Of a stretch of 34,651 nucleotides of DNA, positions 9,634 through 19,483 are shown piece by piece. Within the stretch, counting starts at the first letter, position 1. Each line of letters starts with the position of its first letter. The stretch comes from Prorocentrum cordatum (taxonomy: Eukaryota > Sar > Dinophyceae > Prorocentrales > Prorocentraceae). The notes under the pieces are model-generated. The model was given only the letters and a program-made list of their open reading frames with translations. It ran no database searches and had not been told where the DNA came from. The stretch lies in the NCBI GenBank assembly GCA_963575745.1, contig CAUYUJ010004312.1:1-34651 (forward strand). The letters are read 5' to 3'. Position numbers and translations under genes: made by a program.

Positions 9634-10240
9634 ACACTGATCGGATTGCAAAGCACGGGGGCGGATTGCAAAGGACGGGCACGGTGTCAACGAGGTCCGA
9701 GTTACGTTAGGTGCGTAGTCCACGTTAGGGGGGGTTGTACCTAACGCCGCGCACATTCGTGTTAAAAGCTCGCAAGAGCTTCACGGATGGAGGGCACGCC
9801 GTTTTCAAAATGCGGCTCTCGCCTTAGCGCCGCGCACACGCAGTGAAAGTAAATCATTGTAGGGACACAGGACACAGGAAGAGGGAATTTGAAGGGAGGG
9901 TTCATAGCAGCATCGTTGATGACTCTTGGGTTTACTCCTCCCTGCCCCCTCCTCCTCCTTCCTCCTCACTCCTCCCTGCTCCCTGCTCCCTCCCTCTCCC
10001 TGCTGCGCGCTACCTGGACATGCTCGCGTCTGGAAAAAATACGAAAGCGGCGAACACATTCCGGAGCCGGGCCCTCGCGGTCTGGACTGCGGGGCGCGAT
10101 CCCGCAGGTGATTGCGCGGTCGCACGGGCGCCTTTCGCGCGAGGCATCCGCGACAAACGCCCCGCATCCGCGAAGTCGCGGCCGAAAGGCCCGGCCCGCG
10201 AGGACGCGCTACCGGATTCATGGCTTTCTCGCCCACGGGC
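9634..10240. other. intergenic or distal intron sequence without a recognised gene
   Basis: Contains a short duplicated phrase CGGATTGCAAAG(G/C)ACGGGC near 9640-9680, a CTCC/CTGC pyrimidine tract at about 9945-10005 and GC-rich mixed sequence. It may be the far 3' part of the minus-strand ABC transporter gene, but I found no exon here that I can support. Confidence 0.4.
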
Positions 10241-10244
10241 AACC

Positions 10245-10780
10245 AAACATGCTCGCGTTGTGAAAAATCACGACAGCAGGTTTGGCGCCGCTTTAGGCCC
10301 CCAGGGGCCCTCAACGGGTCCCACGACCGCCAAAAAACGAGTCGGGATGAAACACCGGCCCTGGGAAAAGGGTCGAGACTTCCGGGGACCCTGAGATCCT
10401 GGCGATGCAATGTTTTCACAGCGGGCGATTTCGCCCAGATTTGGGCCCTGGGACACTCTCAGATCGATCCAGCTCGAAGGAAAGACGGGGTCCAGTGCTC
10501 CAGTCGTGATATTTCTCGATGCTGCTACGTTTGCGCAACAGCGTCGGATAAGGGGCCACATGCGAACCCTACCCCTAATTACCCCCCACGATTTCTGAGT
10601 GGGAGGGTGGGGTTCACTTCGCTCGGGAGTCCACATGCGAATCCAATTGAATTTTTCCGGGTTTTTCTCTCCCCCCACACATCCCATGGTTTCGCATATT
10701 TTCCTGGGAATTGACGATCAATTGAGTTTGTGTTTGTTTTTCCATCCTGAAACAACGTCGGATCTCAGGGTTCCCCCCCG
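10245..10780. repeat. copies of dispersed intron-repeat families
   Basis: GAAAAATCACGACAG and GGCCCTCAACGGGTCC (10260-10330) match, inverted or diverged, the segment at 19975-20035. TTCGCCCAGATTTGGGCCCTGGGACA plus GATCGATCCAGCTCGAA (10430-10490) match 20370-20410, 22585-22620 and, inverted, 29045-29115. AACGTCGGATCTCAGGG at 10753 recurs at 20465 and 22687. The other copies lie in introns of the transporter gene. Confidence 0.6.
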
Positions 10781-10924
10781 GGGGGGAAGCGTCCGTCGTC
10801 AAGCCGACGGCGGAGGTGGAACAAAAAACCTCGGGCTGCCCACAGACAGCAAGTCCCGGCTGGCCTCGGCAGGCTCCCCGACTAGTGGCGGACAGTCCAC
10901 AAGGAACCTTCCACAAGACGCCCA

Positions 10925-11036
10925 AGGAGGAGGAGGAGGAGGAGGAGGAGGAGAAGGAGGAGGAGGAGGAGGAAGGGGAGGGAGGAGGAAGACGAGGGGG
11001 AGGAAAAGGAGGAGGAGGAGAAAGAGGACAGGACTG
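10925..11036. repeat. GGA purine tract
   Basis: About 110 bp of GGA units with GAA/GGG variants on the plus strand, so TCC on the strand that encodes the transporter. Long strand-pure purine runs of this kind can form triplex DNA. Confidence 0.93.
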
Positions 11037-11107
11037 AGGGCGGAGGAGGAAGGAGACCCCAGGACGTCCACTGATTCTCGGTGTGGGAGCGTCACACCCT
11101 GCATGGC

Positions 11108-11180
11108 AAAAGCCCTGAAGCCCAGGAGAAACCCTGGGCACCCTCGAGGCAAGCAGGTGGTGCTCCGTGGCATGGGTCTC
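11108..11180. repeat. dispersed repeat shared with 24003-24075
   Basis: GGGCACCCTCGAGGCAAGCAGG here and GGCACCCTGGAGGCAAGCAGGG at 24035 lie in about 75 bp of collinear similarity. The second copy is in the transporter intron that follows exon 9. Confidence 0.7.
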
Positions 11181-11284
11181 CACTGCAGTCCAGGGGGTTC
11201 CGGAGACACTGGCGCCGCCTCCCTGCGGCGCCCCTGGGGCACACCGCGCCTGCTGGCATGCCGAGGCCCGCCAGGGCTGCCTGC

Positions 11285-11297
11285 GGGGGGGGGGGGG
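11285..11297. repeat. run of 13 G
   Basis: Uninterrupted G homopolymer. On the minus strand it is a C-run directly before GCAG, so it resembles an intron end; the open sequence that follows (ALAGLGMPAGAV) could be a transporter exon but is too short to claim. Confidence 0.8.
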
Positions 11298-11639
11298 CGG
11301 GCTGTCCGTGCGCAGACTTGCAGCCTCACCGGGAGGGAGAAACAAGAACGAGGACCACGACCAAGCCCGAACGCCGAAACGTCGGCGCCGATGTCGGTCA
11401 CCGTCCGTCTCGGTCACAGTCGATTCGTGGATCACCCTCGCGGACCGGCGACGGCCAGCATGAACCATGGCCAGGGTCGGCGTCAGCAAGGCTCCGCGAC
11501 AGCTTCGGGGTGGTCATCGCGCTTCGTTCCTTATATGAGGGCCCCCAAGGGGAGGCAGGACCCCAGCTCCCCCAGTCGTGGCGGAGGAGGAGGAGGAAGG
11601 ACCCCAGCTCCCCCAGCCGTGGCGGGTGTGCCTCGGCGC

Positions 11640-11728
11640 CGCAGATGACCAGGCCCGCCCCGTCCGGGCGGATGGACAGGCTGAGCCGGATGGCGACGGC
11701 CAGGCGCCCGGCAGAGGGTCCGGGCGGT
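11640..11728 (-). CDS. probable exon 18 of the ABC transporter: second ATPase domain before Walker A
   Basis: Minus-strand frame reads RLAVAIRLSLSIRPDGAGLVICG, which matches the beta-strands just before Walker A in ABC ATPases and parallels exon 3 of the same gene ([14 protein letters not shown]). Acceptor AG at 11730-11729 and a GC donor at 11639-11638 are possible, and the phase agrees with a donor at 12448 in exon 17. Walker A of this second ATPase was not found; it may lie further left or in an exon too short to see. Confidence 0.5.
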
Positions 11729-11784
11729 CTCCCACGGCTTCGGCCCACGGGGCCCGCCGTTGGGCACTGACTGGGACAGGAGAA

Positions 11785-11905
11785 GGTGGAGGAGGAGGAG
11801 GAGGAGGAGGAGGAGGAGGAGGAGGAGGAGGAGGGAGGAGGAGGGAGGAGGAGGAGGAGGACGAGGAGGAGGAGAGGAGGAGGTGAAGGAGGAGGAGCAG
11901 GAGGA
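11785..11905. repeat. GGA purine tract
   Basis: About 120 bp, nearly pure GGA on the plus strand, TCC in the transcript direction of the transporter gene. Confidence 0.95.
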
Positions 11906-12084
11906 GGATCCGGGAGTCCGCGCGTTTCTCCTCAATTTCGGCCTCTGCATGGGGCCCATCAGTGGACCCCAGGGCCACGAGAGATGGGCCTCGGGCGAGC
12001 AGCTGCCGTTGGGGAAGGGGTCGGGGCATCTGCGGGGCCGCGCAGGGGAAACGTCGCATCGCTCGATGTCTGTGAGCGGGGGCG

Positions 12085-12215
12085 AAGAAGCGCGCACCGT
12101 TTGTTGGGCGCACGTTCTTCCAAGCACCGTTGGTGAGCTGTTGTTGCGCGCACCGTTTGTTTGGGCGCTCGTCTGTGAGCTTTCCCCGGCACCGTTTGTT
12201 GGGTGCACGCTGACA
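12085..12215. repeat. GCACCGTTTGTTGGG repeat
   Basis: The phrase GCACCGTTTGTT(T)GGG(C/T)GC occurs about three times, with a degenerate fourth, at intervals of about 40-60 bp, separated by GAGCTNT-type links. Confidence 0.75.
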
Positions 12216-12448
12216 TGGATTGCGGATCCGTGGATCTGGCGGGCGGGCACCGGATCCACGGATCGAGCAAGAACCTCCCCGAAAGAGCGCCGGTTCTGCA
12301 CGGAAGCGGGTCCCCTCGCTAATCCACGCGCCTGAATCCATTGTTGCGCTTCCTTGAATTTGGGCACGCGGTGGCAGATGAAAGACCCTGTAGGGTCACG
12401 TTCCTGCAATCCTCGATCCTACCCCCCGATTCATCGCCCACCCCCTGC

Positions 12449-12567
12449 AGAGCGCCCGGGATGGGCTTGGTGCCCTCCGGGTTCCAGATGTCCACATCCT
12501 GGAAGGAGATGTCCCTGCTGCAGTCCGCCCTGGACTGCACCTCTTCCTGCTCCACCGCCTCCAGGGC
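12449..12567 (-). CDS. ABC transporter exon 17: start of second ATPase domain
   Basis: Begins after ATCGAG with GCC CTG GAG, in phase 0. It reads [16 protein letters not shown] and then [14 protein letters not shown], the first strand and A-loop region of an ABC ATPase (I-x-F-x-D-V-x-x-x-x-P-x-G). The donor is uncertain: GC at 12448-12447 fits the phase of the likely next exon. It lies after an intron bounded by the near-duplicate ATCGAGGCC(C)TGGAG. Confidence 0.75.
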
Positions 12568-15500
12568 CTCGATTTGGAGGCGGCCCGGGGATTCGAACTG
12601 GTTGGGGCCCAAGTGAAGCGGTCAGGAGGTGGGGGGTCAGGCCAAATACACTCAAAATCGATCACTGGACGCCTCCCAGGGTCCACCCGATGCAATTTCC
12701 CACCCCAAATCCGTTTCTGACGGCCCCGCCCCGGGCCCGAAGACGGCCCCCCCGGAGGACGAAAAAGATGCAACGAAGAATACCCTTTCGAAACCCGAGC
12801 TTCGACCTTTTTCCGCCAAGGGGGAGGAGGACGAGGAGGAGGAGAAACAGGAGGAGGAACAGGAGGAGGAGAAGCACGACGAGGAAGAGGAAGGGGAAGC
12901 GGAGGAGGAGGAGGAGGAGGAGGAGGAGGAGGAGGAGGAGGAGGAGGAAGAGGAGGAGGAGGAGGAGGAGGAGGAGGAGGAGGACCCCCTGCTGGCCAGG
13001 ACCAGCGCTGGAACGCCCCAGGCACCCCCCGCCCGCTCCAGGCCTCGATCAGCCGCCACACGCGCCCGCCCGGCTTCAGGAGCTCCTGCCACCTGCAGCG
13101 GTTCCCCAAGGGCGTGGTCTGCGGAAGGCGTGGCTTGCAACCCGCGCCCGGGGAGGGGCGGGCGAAGGCCTCGGCAGCGTTCGCCGCCGCGCCCCGACGA
13201 GGCCCAGCGAGGGCAGCGCGGTGCCCCCCAGACCCCAACGTGAGGGGCAACGACAGGGGGGGGACTGGCCCTGCGGGGGGGGGTGCATCGACCTGGAATC
13301 GGCGATGCATCGCCCATGGATCGGCGATGGGCCTCCAAAGAGTGAATCCGCACCTTCCTGGGCAGGCTGGGGCCATCGGGCCCCGCATCGGGGATCCATG
13401 GGCGATTGGGGGTCGATGCATCCCCCCTATGCCGATCCCCCCCTATCGCTGCCCCCGACAACGACGCAGATCGCAAACCACACCCCGGCGTAACCACACC
13501 CTTCGTGGCCGCCGCCACCTGCAGCGCATCTCGAACATCAGCACGCCAGCCGCCGCCGACAGCGGCAGCAGCCCAGCCCAGAGGTACTGCAGTGCCTCGC
13601 AGGCGTCGGGGCCGACGGCGCTGGCGCCCGAGTGCTGCCTGCAGTGAGAAAGGCAGGCCCCCGCGAAGCAGCACGCTCTCCGCGCGACGTCCTGAAAAAA
13701 TCATAAGAGGAGGGCCTCTGGTTATTCGGTTCGGCCTTCCGACGGCCCGAGACGGCCCAAGAGCCCCCAAAGATCGCCCAAGAGGTCTCCAATATGGCCC
13801 CTGAACGGCCCAAGAGGCCCCCAAGACGGCCCCAAGGGGCGTCCAAGACGGCCCAAGGGGCCTCCAAGACGCCCAAGATGGTCTCCAAGACGGCCCTGGA
13901 GCACCCCAAGAGGGCCACAAGACGGTCCAGAGAGGCCCCAAGACGGCTTCCGCCGGCGTCAGACGGGCCAGGAGCCCACCAAGACGGCCCAAGAGGCCCC
14001 CAAGAGGCCCCCAAGAGGGCACAAAGACGACCCAAGAGGCCTCCAAGACGCCTAAGATGGCCTCTAAGACGGCCCTGGAGCACCTCAAGAAGGCCCCAAG
14101 TTGGCCCAGAGAGGCCCACAAGACGGCTTCCGACGGCGTCAGACGGGCAAGGAGCCAACCAAGACGGCCAAAGAGGCCCCCGAGAAGCCCCCAAAGGTCC
14201 AAGAGGCTCCCAGGAAGCTCCCAGGAGGCCCCAAGAGTGTCCGCAGAGGCTCACAAGATGTCCCCTCCTCCTCCTCCTCCTCCTCCTCCTCCACCTCCTC
14301 CTCCTCCGCCTCCTTTTGACCTTCCCCGCCATCCTCCCGAAAATGTTCCCCGAAGGATTTCCACAACGGTTGGGGGACACATGGCCCGATACCTTGGCAG
14401 AGCTTTTGCCACACCGCTCGGCCACATGGGCGATTCTAGAAGGCGGGGGGGGCGGCGGTAATTCGTCGTAGGCGTCTTCGATAACTAAAACATAACCATA
14501 CTAGAACTAAGGTGTAAGTATATATGTATTGGTTCATAAGCCGACCATCCAGAGCTATGACTCTACGTCGGATTGGCTTCGCGTTATGGTTCAAAACATA
14601 TGTTGGTGTGCGACGTGTGGCCAACGCACAACCTACTTAAACCAAAAAACGAATATAGACATAGTCGAATGTGACAAGCTCTTCCGACTGACCAGTCAAG
14701 TTATCACCGCGTTGAATAACGAGTGTACAACTCGACTTAACCCACGCTTATACATATATATATATATATATACATATGAATGAGATCCAAATTCAGAATC
14801 GGCCTAGCTAACTCGATGTTCGCCTTAGCTCCACGGTAAACATCGGAAATTGGGGGGTGAGATCGCAGTGAAACAGAGACCCCCCACCACGAAATCAGTT
14901 ATGGTTCGTGCTCGTGTCGTGCGTGCGGGCGAGGCGAAGCTGCCCGTAATCCTCCTGTAGCTAGGCCGAAGTAAGAGCGAAAGTCCGTTCCCGTCCGCCA
15001 GTGGCTGGGAAGTATCCCGGTTGGGCCGGGCGCTGTCCCGGGTGTCCTGGGTCAGTAGGAGCAGAAGTCCGTCTCCCGTCCGCCAGTGGCTGGGAGGTGT
15101 CCCAGTTGGGCCGGGCGGTGTCCGAGGTGTCCCGGGTGTCCCAGGCGTCCCGGCGCTAACGCATGTCGCTGATTTCATAATTCATGTTTTCCGGCGCCTG
15201 TGACGGGCTTGCTTATCCAATCCAGCTTATCTTATCCAATCCATATTGTCCAATCCAATCCATCTTATCTTATCCAACCCATATTGTCCCATCTTATCTA
15301 TCCCACCCAATCCAATCCACCCAACCCAATCCATCAATTCAGTTGTTTCTGCGCCTGCGGCGGGCCAATCCAATACATCTTATATTATCCAATCCGTTTC
15401 TTCCAATCCAACCCATCTTATCTTATCCAATCCATCTTATCCCGTCCAATACAAATCCACCCAACCCAATCCATCAATTAATTTTCGTCGGCGCCTGCGG

Positions 15501-18500
15501 CGGGCTTTCTTATCCAATCCAACTTGTCTTATCCAATACATCTTGTCCACTCCAATACATCTTATCTGGTCCAATCCATATTGTCCCACCTGATCTTATC
15601 CCACCCAATCCAATCTTCCCAACCCAATCCATCAATTCATTTTGTTTCTGCGCCTGCGGCGGGCCAATCCAATACATCTTATCTTATCCAAAACATGTCT
15701 TCCAAACCAACCAATCTCATCTCATCCAATCCATCTTATCCCATCCGATCCCCAAAACCTCCTTATCGTCCGCATGGCGGTCGTATAGGTATATACACCT
15801 ATGCATGCATACATGTGTAGATTGGTAAACAGGTATGGAACTCCGCCACCGAGCCTCGAGGCATAAAGTAGAGTGCTCTAGGCCCCCCTCTGAGTTCTCT
15901 GTATTGGACTCGAGTATGCGGGACCTACAGCCCACAGTTCCAGGCGATCCTGGGCGCTCTTGCGCGCTATTGGGCGTGGAAGGTATGGACGGCCCCGACG
16001 GAGCCTGCACTGGAAGTGGGGACGCCACCCGAGACGCGTGCGCCATGAGGGCTGCGCGCATTGTAGCCAGAAAGAGAAACAGAGAGAGAGAGAGAAAACA
16101 AAAAAAAAAACATCTCTTCAGGAGTTGCCTCCCGCAGGTACTGCCACATCTTCCACATGGAAGGGGGGCAATGTTCGAGAGGCCAAGAGCCCGTCGTTCG
16201 GAACACACTTTCCAACATGGCCTAAGATGGCTTCAGGGATCGTCCTGGATCCCTCTTAGGCGCCTCTTGGGCCGTTTTGGAGGCTCTGGAAGGCAGCCCA
16301 ATGGGCCAATCACGCGGCCCACCCGCGACCCACCCCGCGACCCACCCGCGACCCACCCCGCGACCCACCCCGCGACCCACTCGCGACCCACCCGCGACCC
16401 ACCCGCGACCCACCCCGCGAACTACTCCGCGACCCACCCCGCGACCCATCCGCGGCCCATCCGCGACCCACTCGCGGCCCACCCCGCGTCCAACCGGCGA
16501 CCCACCCCGCGTCCCACCCTCAAGGGAGGAAAAACCACCCGGACCTGACAATTGACGGTTACGCAACGGCCCTGGGCGTTCACGAAACAGCCTTGCCCTG
16601 TTCGATGCATTCCTTTGTGCGTTTGCTAAATGGCTTTGCTTGTCGGGGTGATTATGATGGGGTGGATTCTCTGCCCTCTACACCCACGACCCACCCACGA
16701 CCCATTTGCGACCCACCCGCGACAGACGATTCCTCCCCTCCTGCCCGTCCGGCGGAGGCGCGCGGTGTCCCGCGGTGTCCCGCGGTGTCCCGTGGTGTCC
16801 CGTGCGAGAGGAATGAACCCGCCGTTGCTAGGGCGAAGTCAAGACAAATGATTCTCCCCTCCCGCCCGTCCGGCGATGGCTCGCGGTGTCCCGCGGTGTC
16901 CCGTGGTGTCCCGTAATGTCCGCCGTTGCTAGGGTGAAGTCAAGACAAATGATTCCGCCCGCCCGTCTGTTCGTCCGTCCGGCGGTGGCTCGCGGTGTCC
17001 CGCGGTGTCCCGTGGTGTCCCGTGGTGTCCCGTGGTGTCCCGTTTAGTGAGCTCGATAGTGAGATCGATAGTGAGATCGATAGTGAGATCGATACTGAGA
17101 TTGATCTGGTGGCCCGAGGTGTCCCGCGGTGTCCCGTGGTGTCCCAAAAAGTGAAATCGATAGTGGGATCGATAGTAAGATCGACAGGTGTCCCGTGGTG
17201 TCCCGTGGTGTCCCGTTGAGTGAGACCGATACAGAGATCGATAGTGAGATCGACGTGGTGTCCCGAGGTGTCCCGTGGTATCCCAAGTGTCCCGTGGTGT
17301 CCTATGGTGTCCCGCTGAGTGAGATCGATAGTGAGATCGATAGTGAGACCGATAGTGAGATCGAGAGGTGTCCCGCGGTGTCCCGTGGTGTCCCGTGGTG
17401 GCCTGTGGTGACCCGTGGTGTCCCGTTGAGTGAGATCGATAGTGAGATCGATGGTGAGATCGACGAGTGTCGCGTTGTGTCCCGTGGTTGAGTGAGATCG
17501 GTAGTGAGATCGATTGAGTCAGATGTTGGTTCCCCCCCTCCCCCCCGGGCCCCCCCACAACCTCCTTATCACCCGAAGGGTGGTCGCATAAAAAGGTTCC
17601 TTTTCGTATGTACCCGGACGCCCCCCCCCCCGAAGACCCTGAATCCTTGGACCCCAGGACCTCCTGGACACCCATGCGGAGGCAAATGCCTTAGATGTCC
17701 CTGCCGGTGTTGAAGGGTTTTGAATTCCTCGCCACTTCAAACCAAGAGCGGCCCAAGACGGCTCCAGGGGCCTCCGAGATCGCCCCAGGACGGCCCGACA
17801 AGTTTCCCAGATCGCCTCAAGACGGCCCAAAAGGAGCCCAGAGAGCCCCCAGACGGCCCAATTGAGCGCCAAGACGGCCTAAGAGGGGCCCCAAGAAGAC
17901 CCCGAGAGGCCCCCGAGAAAGCTCCAAGACGTCAGTAGAAGGCCCCCAAGTGAGCCGAAGAGAGCCCAAAGAAGGCCTCAAGACGGCCAAGGCCCCCCCA
18001 AGACGGCCCAAAAGGACCCCAAGCCAGTCCGCGCAGGCCCCAAACGGGCCTCCGAGAAACTTCCCCAGGAACGCCTAGACACATTAAGAAGGCCTCTGGC
18101 CCGCCGCCTCGGCCAGTTACTCGGAGGCCCCTGGACGGCTCCCGCAGCGCGCGCACCGCCGCCAATGCGTTCCAAAAACGCACCGCATCGCCGCCCGAAG
18201 AAGCTCATGAATTCCGATTGCCCGCATTGACTTACACGGGCTTCGGGAGAGTCCGAAGAAGCCCCGAAACGAGCCAACATCGCTCGAACACGGCTTCCGG
18301 ACACCCCATGAACGGACCAACCCAGTCCTAAGACGCCCACCGGCTCCCTGAAATGTTCCATACGAGTGTTTCCTGTGCTACTGTGCGATGTGTTTGGAGG
18401 GTCGACGCGCGCGGAGCGAGATGCATGGCGCGAAGCGCCAAGGCAGTCTTGTGTCTATATGTAACGATGTAGGTGGAAACATAAAGACATCAGCATAGCT

Positions 18501-19227
18501 GCTAAGCTACATCTATATATCTATATGTGTGTGTATATGCCCACATCTGTAAATTTATAAACAGATATGTGCATGCAGATGTTTCTCCTTCAATGCCTGT
18601 ACAGCAGCGACATCCACCAGAGCGCTGGGAGCACGAGCGCCTTGCGGGGGGGGAGGGGCAAGAAAGACTCCCACTCTCAGTCCCCGAACCTCTCCCGAGG
18701 TGTCCTGACCAGACTTTCGGGGAGAATCCAGCCGTGGCGACGAGGGCGCTCCAGGCCGAGCAGCGGCATCGGCACCCCTTCCCCCCGTGACCTTGGCCGC
18801 GCAGTGGCGAAAAAGGGCGGCGCATGAGCTCTGCCAGCTGCTCAGCCCCAGCTCCGCGAACGACACCCTCCAGGCAGCATCGATCTCCACCCAGCGCCGC
18901 GACTGCGTGTTGGCGAAGGCCACGGCCTCGACCTCCCGCCGCAACCTCGAGTGCCCCAGCAGCAGCCCCGGGTCTGGCTGCTCCTCCCGCGCGCAGTCCG
19001 GCGCCGACCCGATGCAAGAGGAAGAGAAAGCTGCACAGGCAGAAATTTTCGGGGCTCCGCGCGGAACTCTCGGATCGTTGCTGGGGTTCCCTCCCTGGCG
19101 CCGGAGGCGCCGCCAGAGGCGCCCCAGCGCCGATCCAGGAAATCCGCGCGGAGTGCCCAAATTGCGAGGCGGGGATGGTCCAGATCAACCACCTGGGAAA
19201 CCGATGTCCTAGGGTCCCAGTCAGCGG

Positions 19228-19261
<34 letters not shown>

Positions 19262-19301
19262 AACATACATACATACATACATACATACATACATACATAC
19301 A

Positions 19302-19336
<35 letters not shown>

Positions 19337-19339
19337 GTG

Positions 19340-19388
<49 letters not shown>

Positions 19389-19451
19389 GTCTGTCTGTCT
19401 GTCTGTCGGTCTGTCTGTCTGCCTGTCTGTCTGTCTGCCTGTGTGTCTCTG

Positions 19452-19483
<32 letters not shown>

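Noticed and set aside
11514-12409. Ser/Pro/Leu-rich minus-strand ORFs of 275-292 residues
   Set aside because: Mostly the GGA tract on its complementary strand; only the piece at 11640-11728 has ABC similarity.
13538-14425. Long minus-strand ORFs with LGASWGPLG-type repeats and plus-strand ORFs rich in Pro-Arg-Arg-Pro
   Set aside because: Direct translations of the CCCAAGACGG minisatellite; both strands open at once.
16129-16215. Possible minus-strand exon [15 protein letters not shown]
   Set aside because: No family match, and exons 14 and 15 already join in phase across this place.
17036-17520. Regularly alternating repeats resembling a CRISPR array
   Set aside because: Both alternating blocks are themselves repeated; there are no unique spacers and no cas genes, and the host is eukaryotic.
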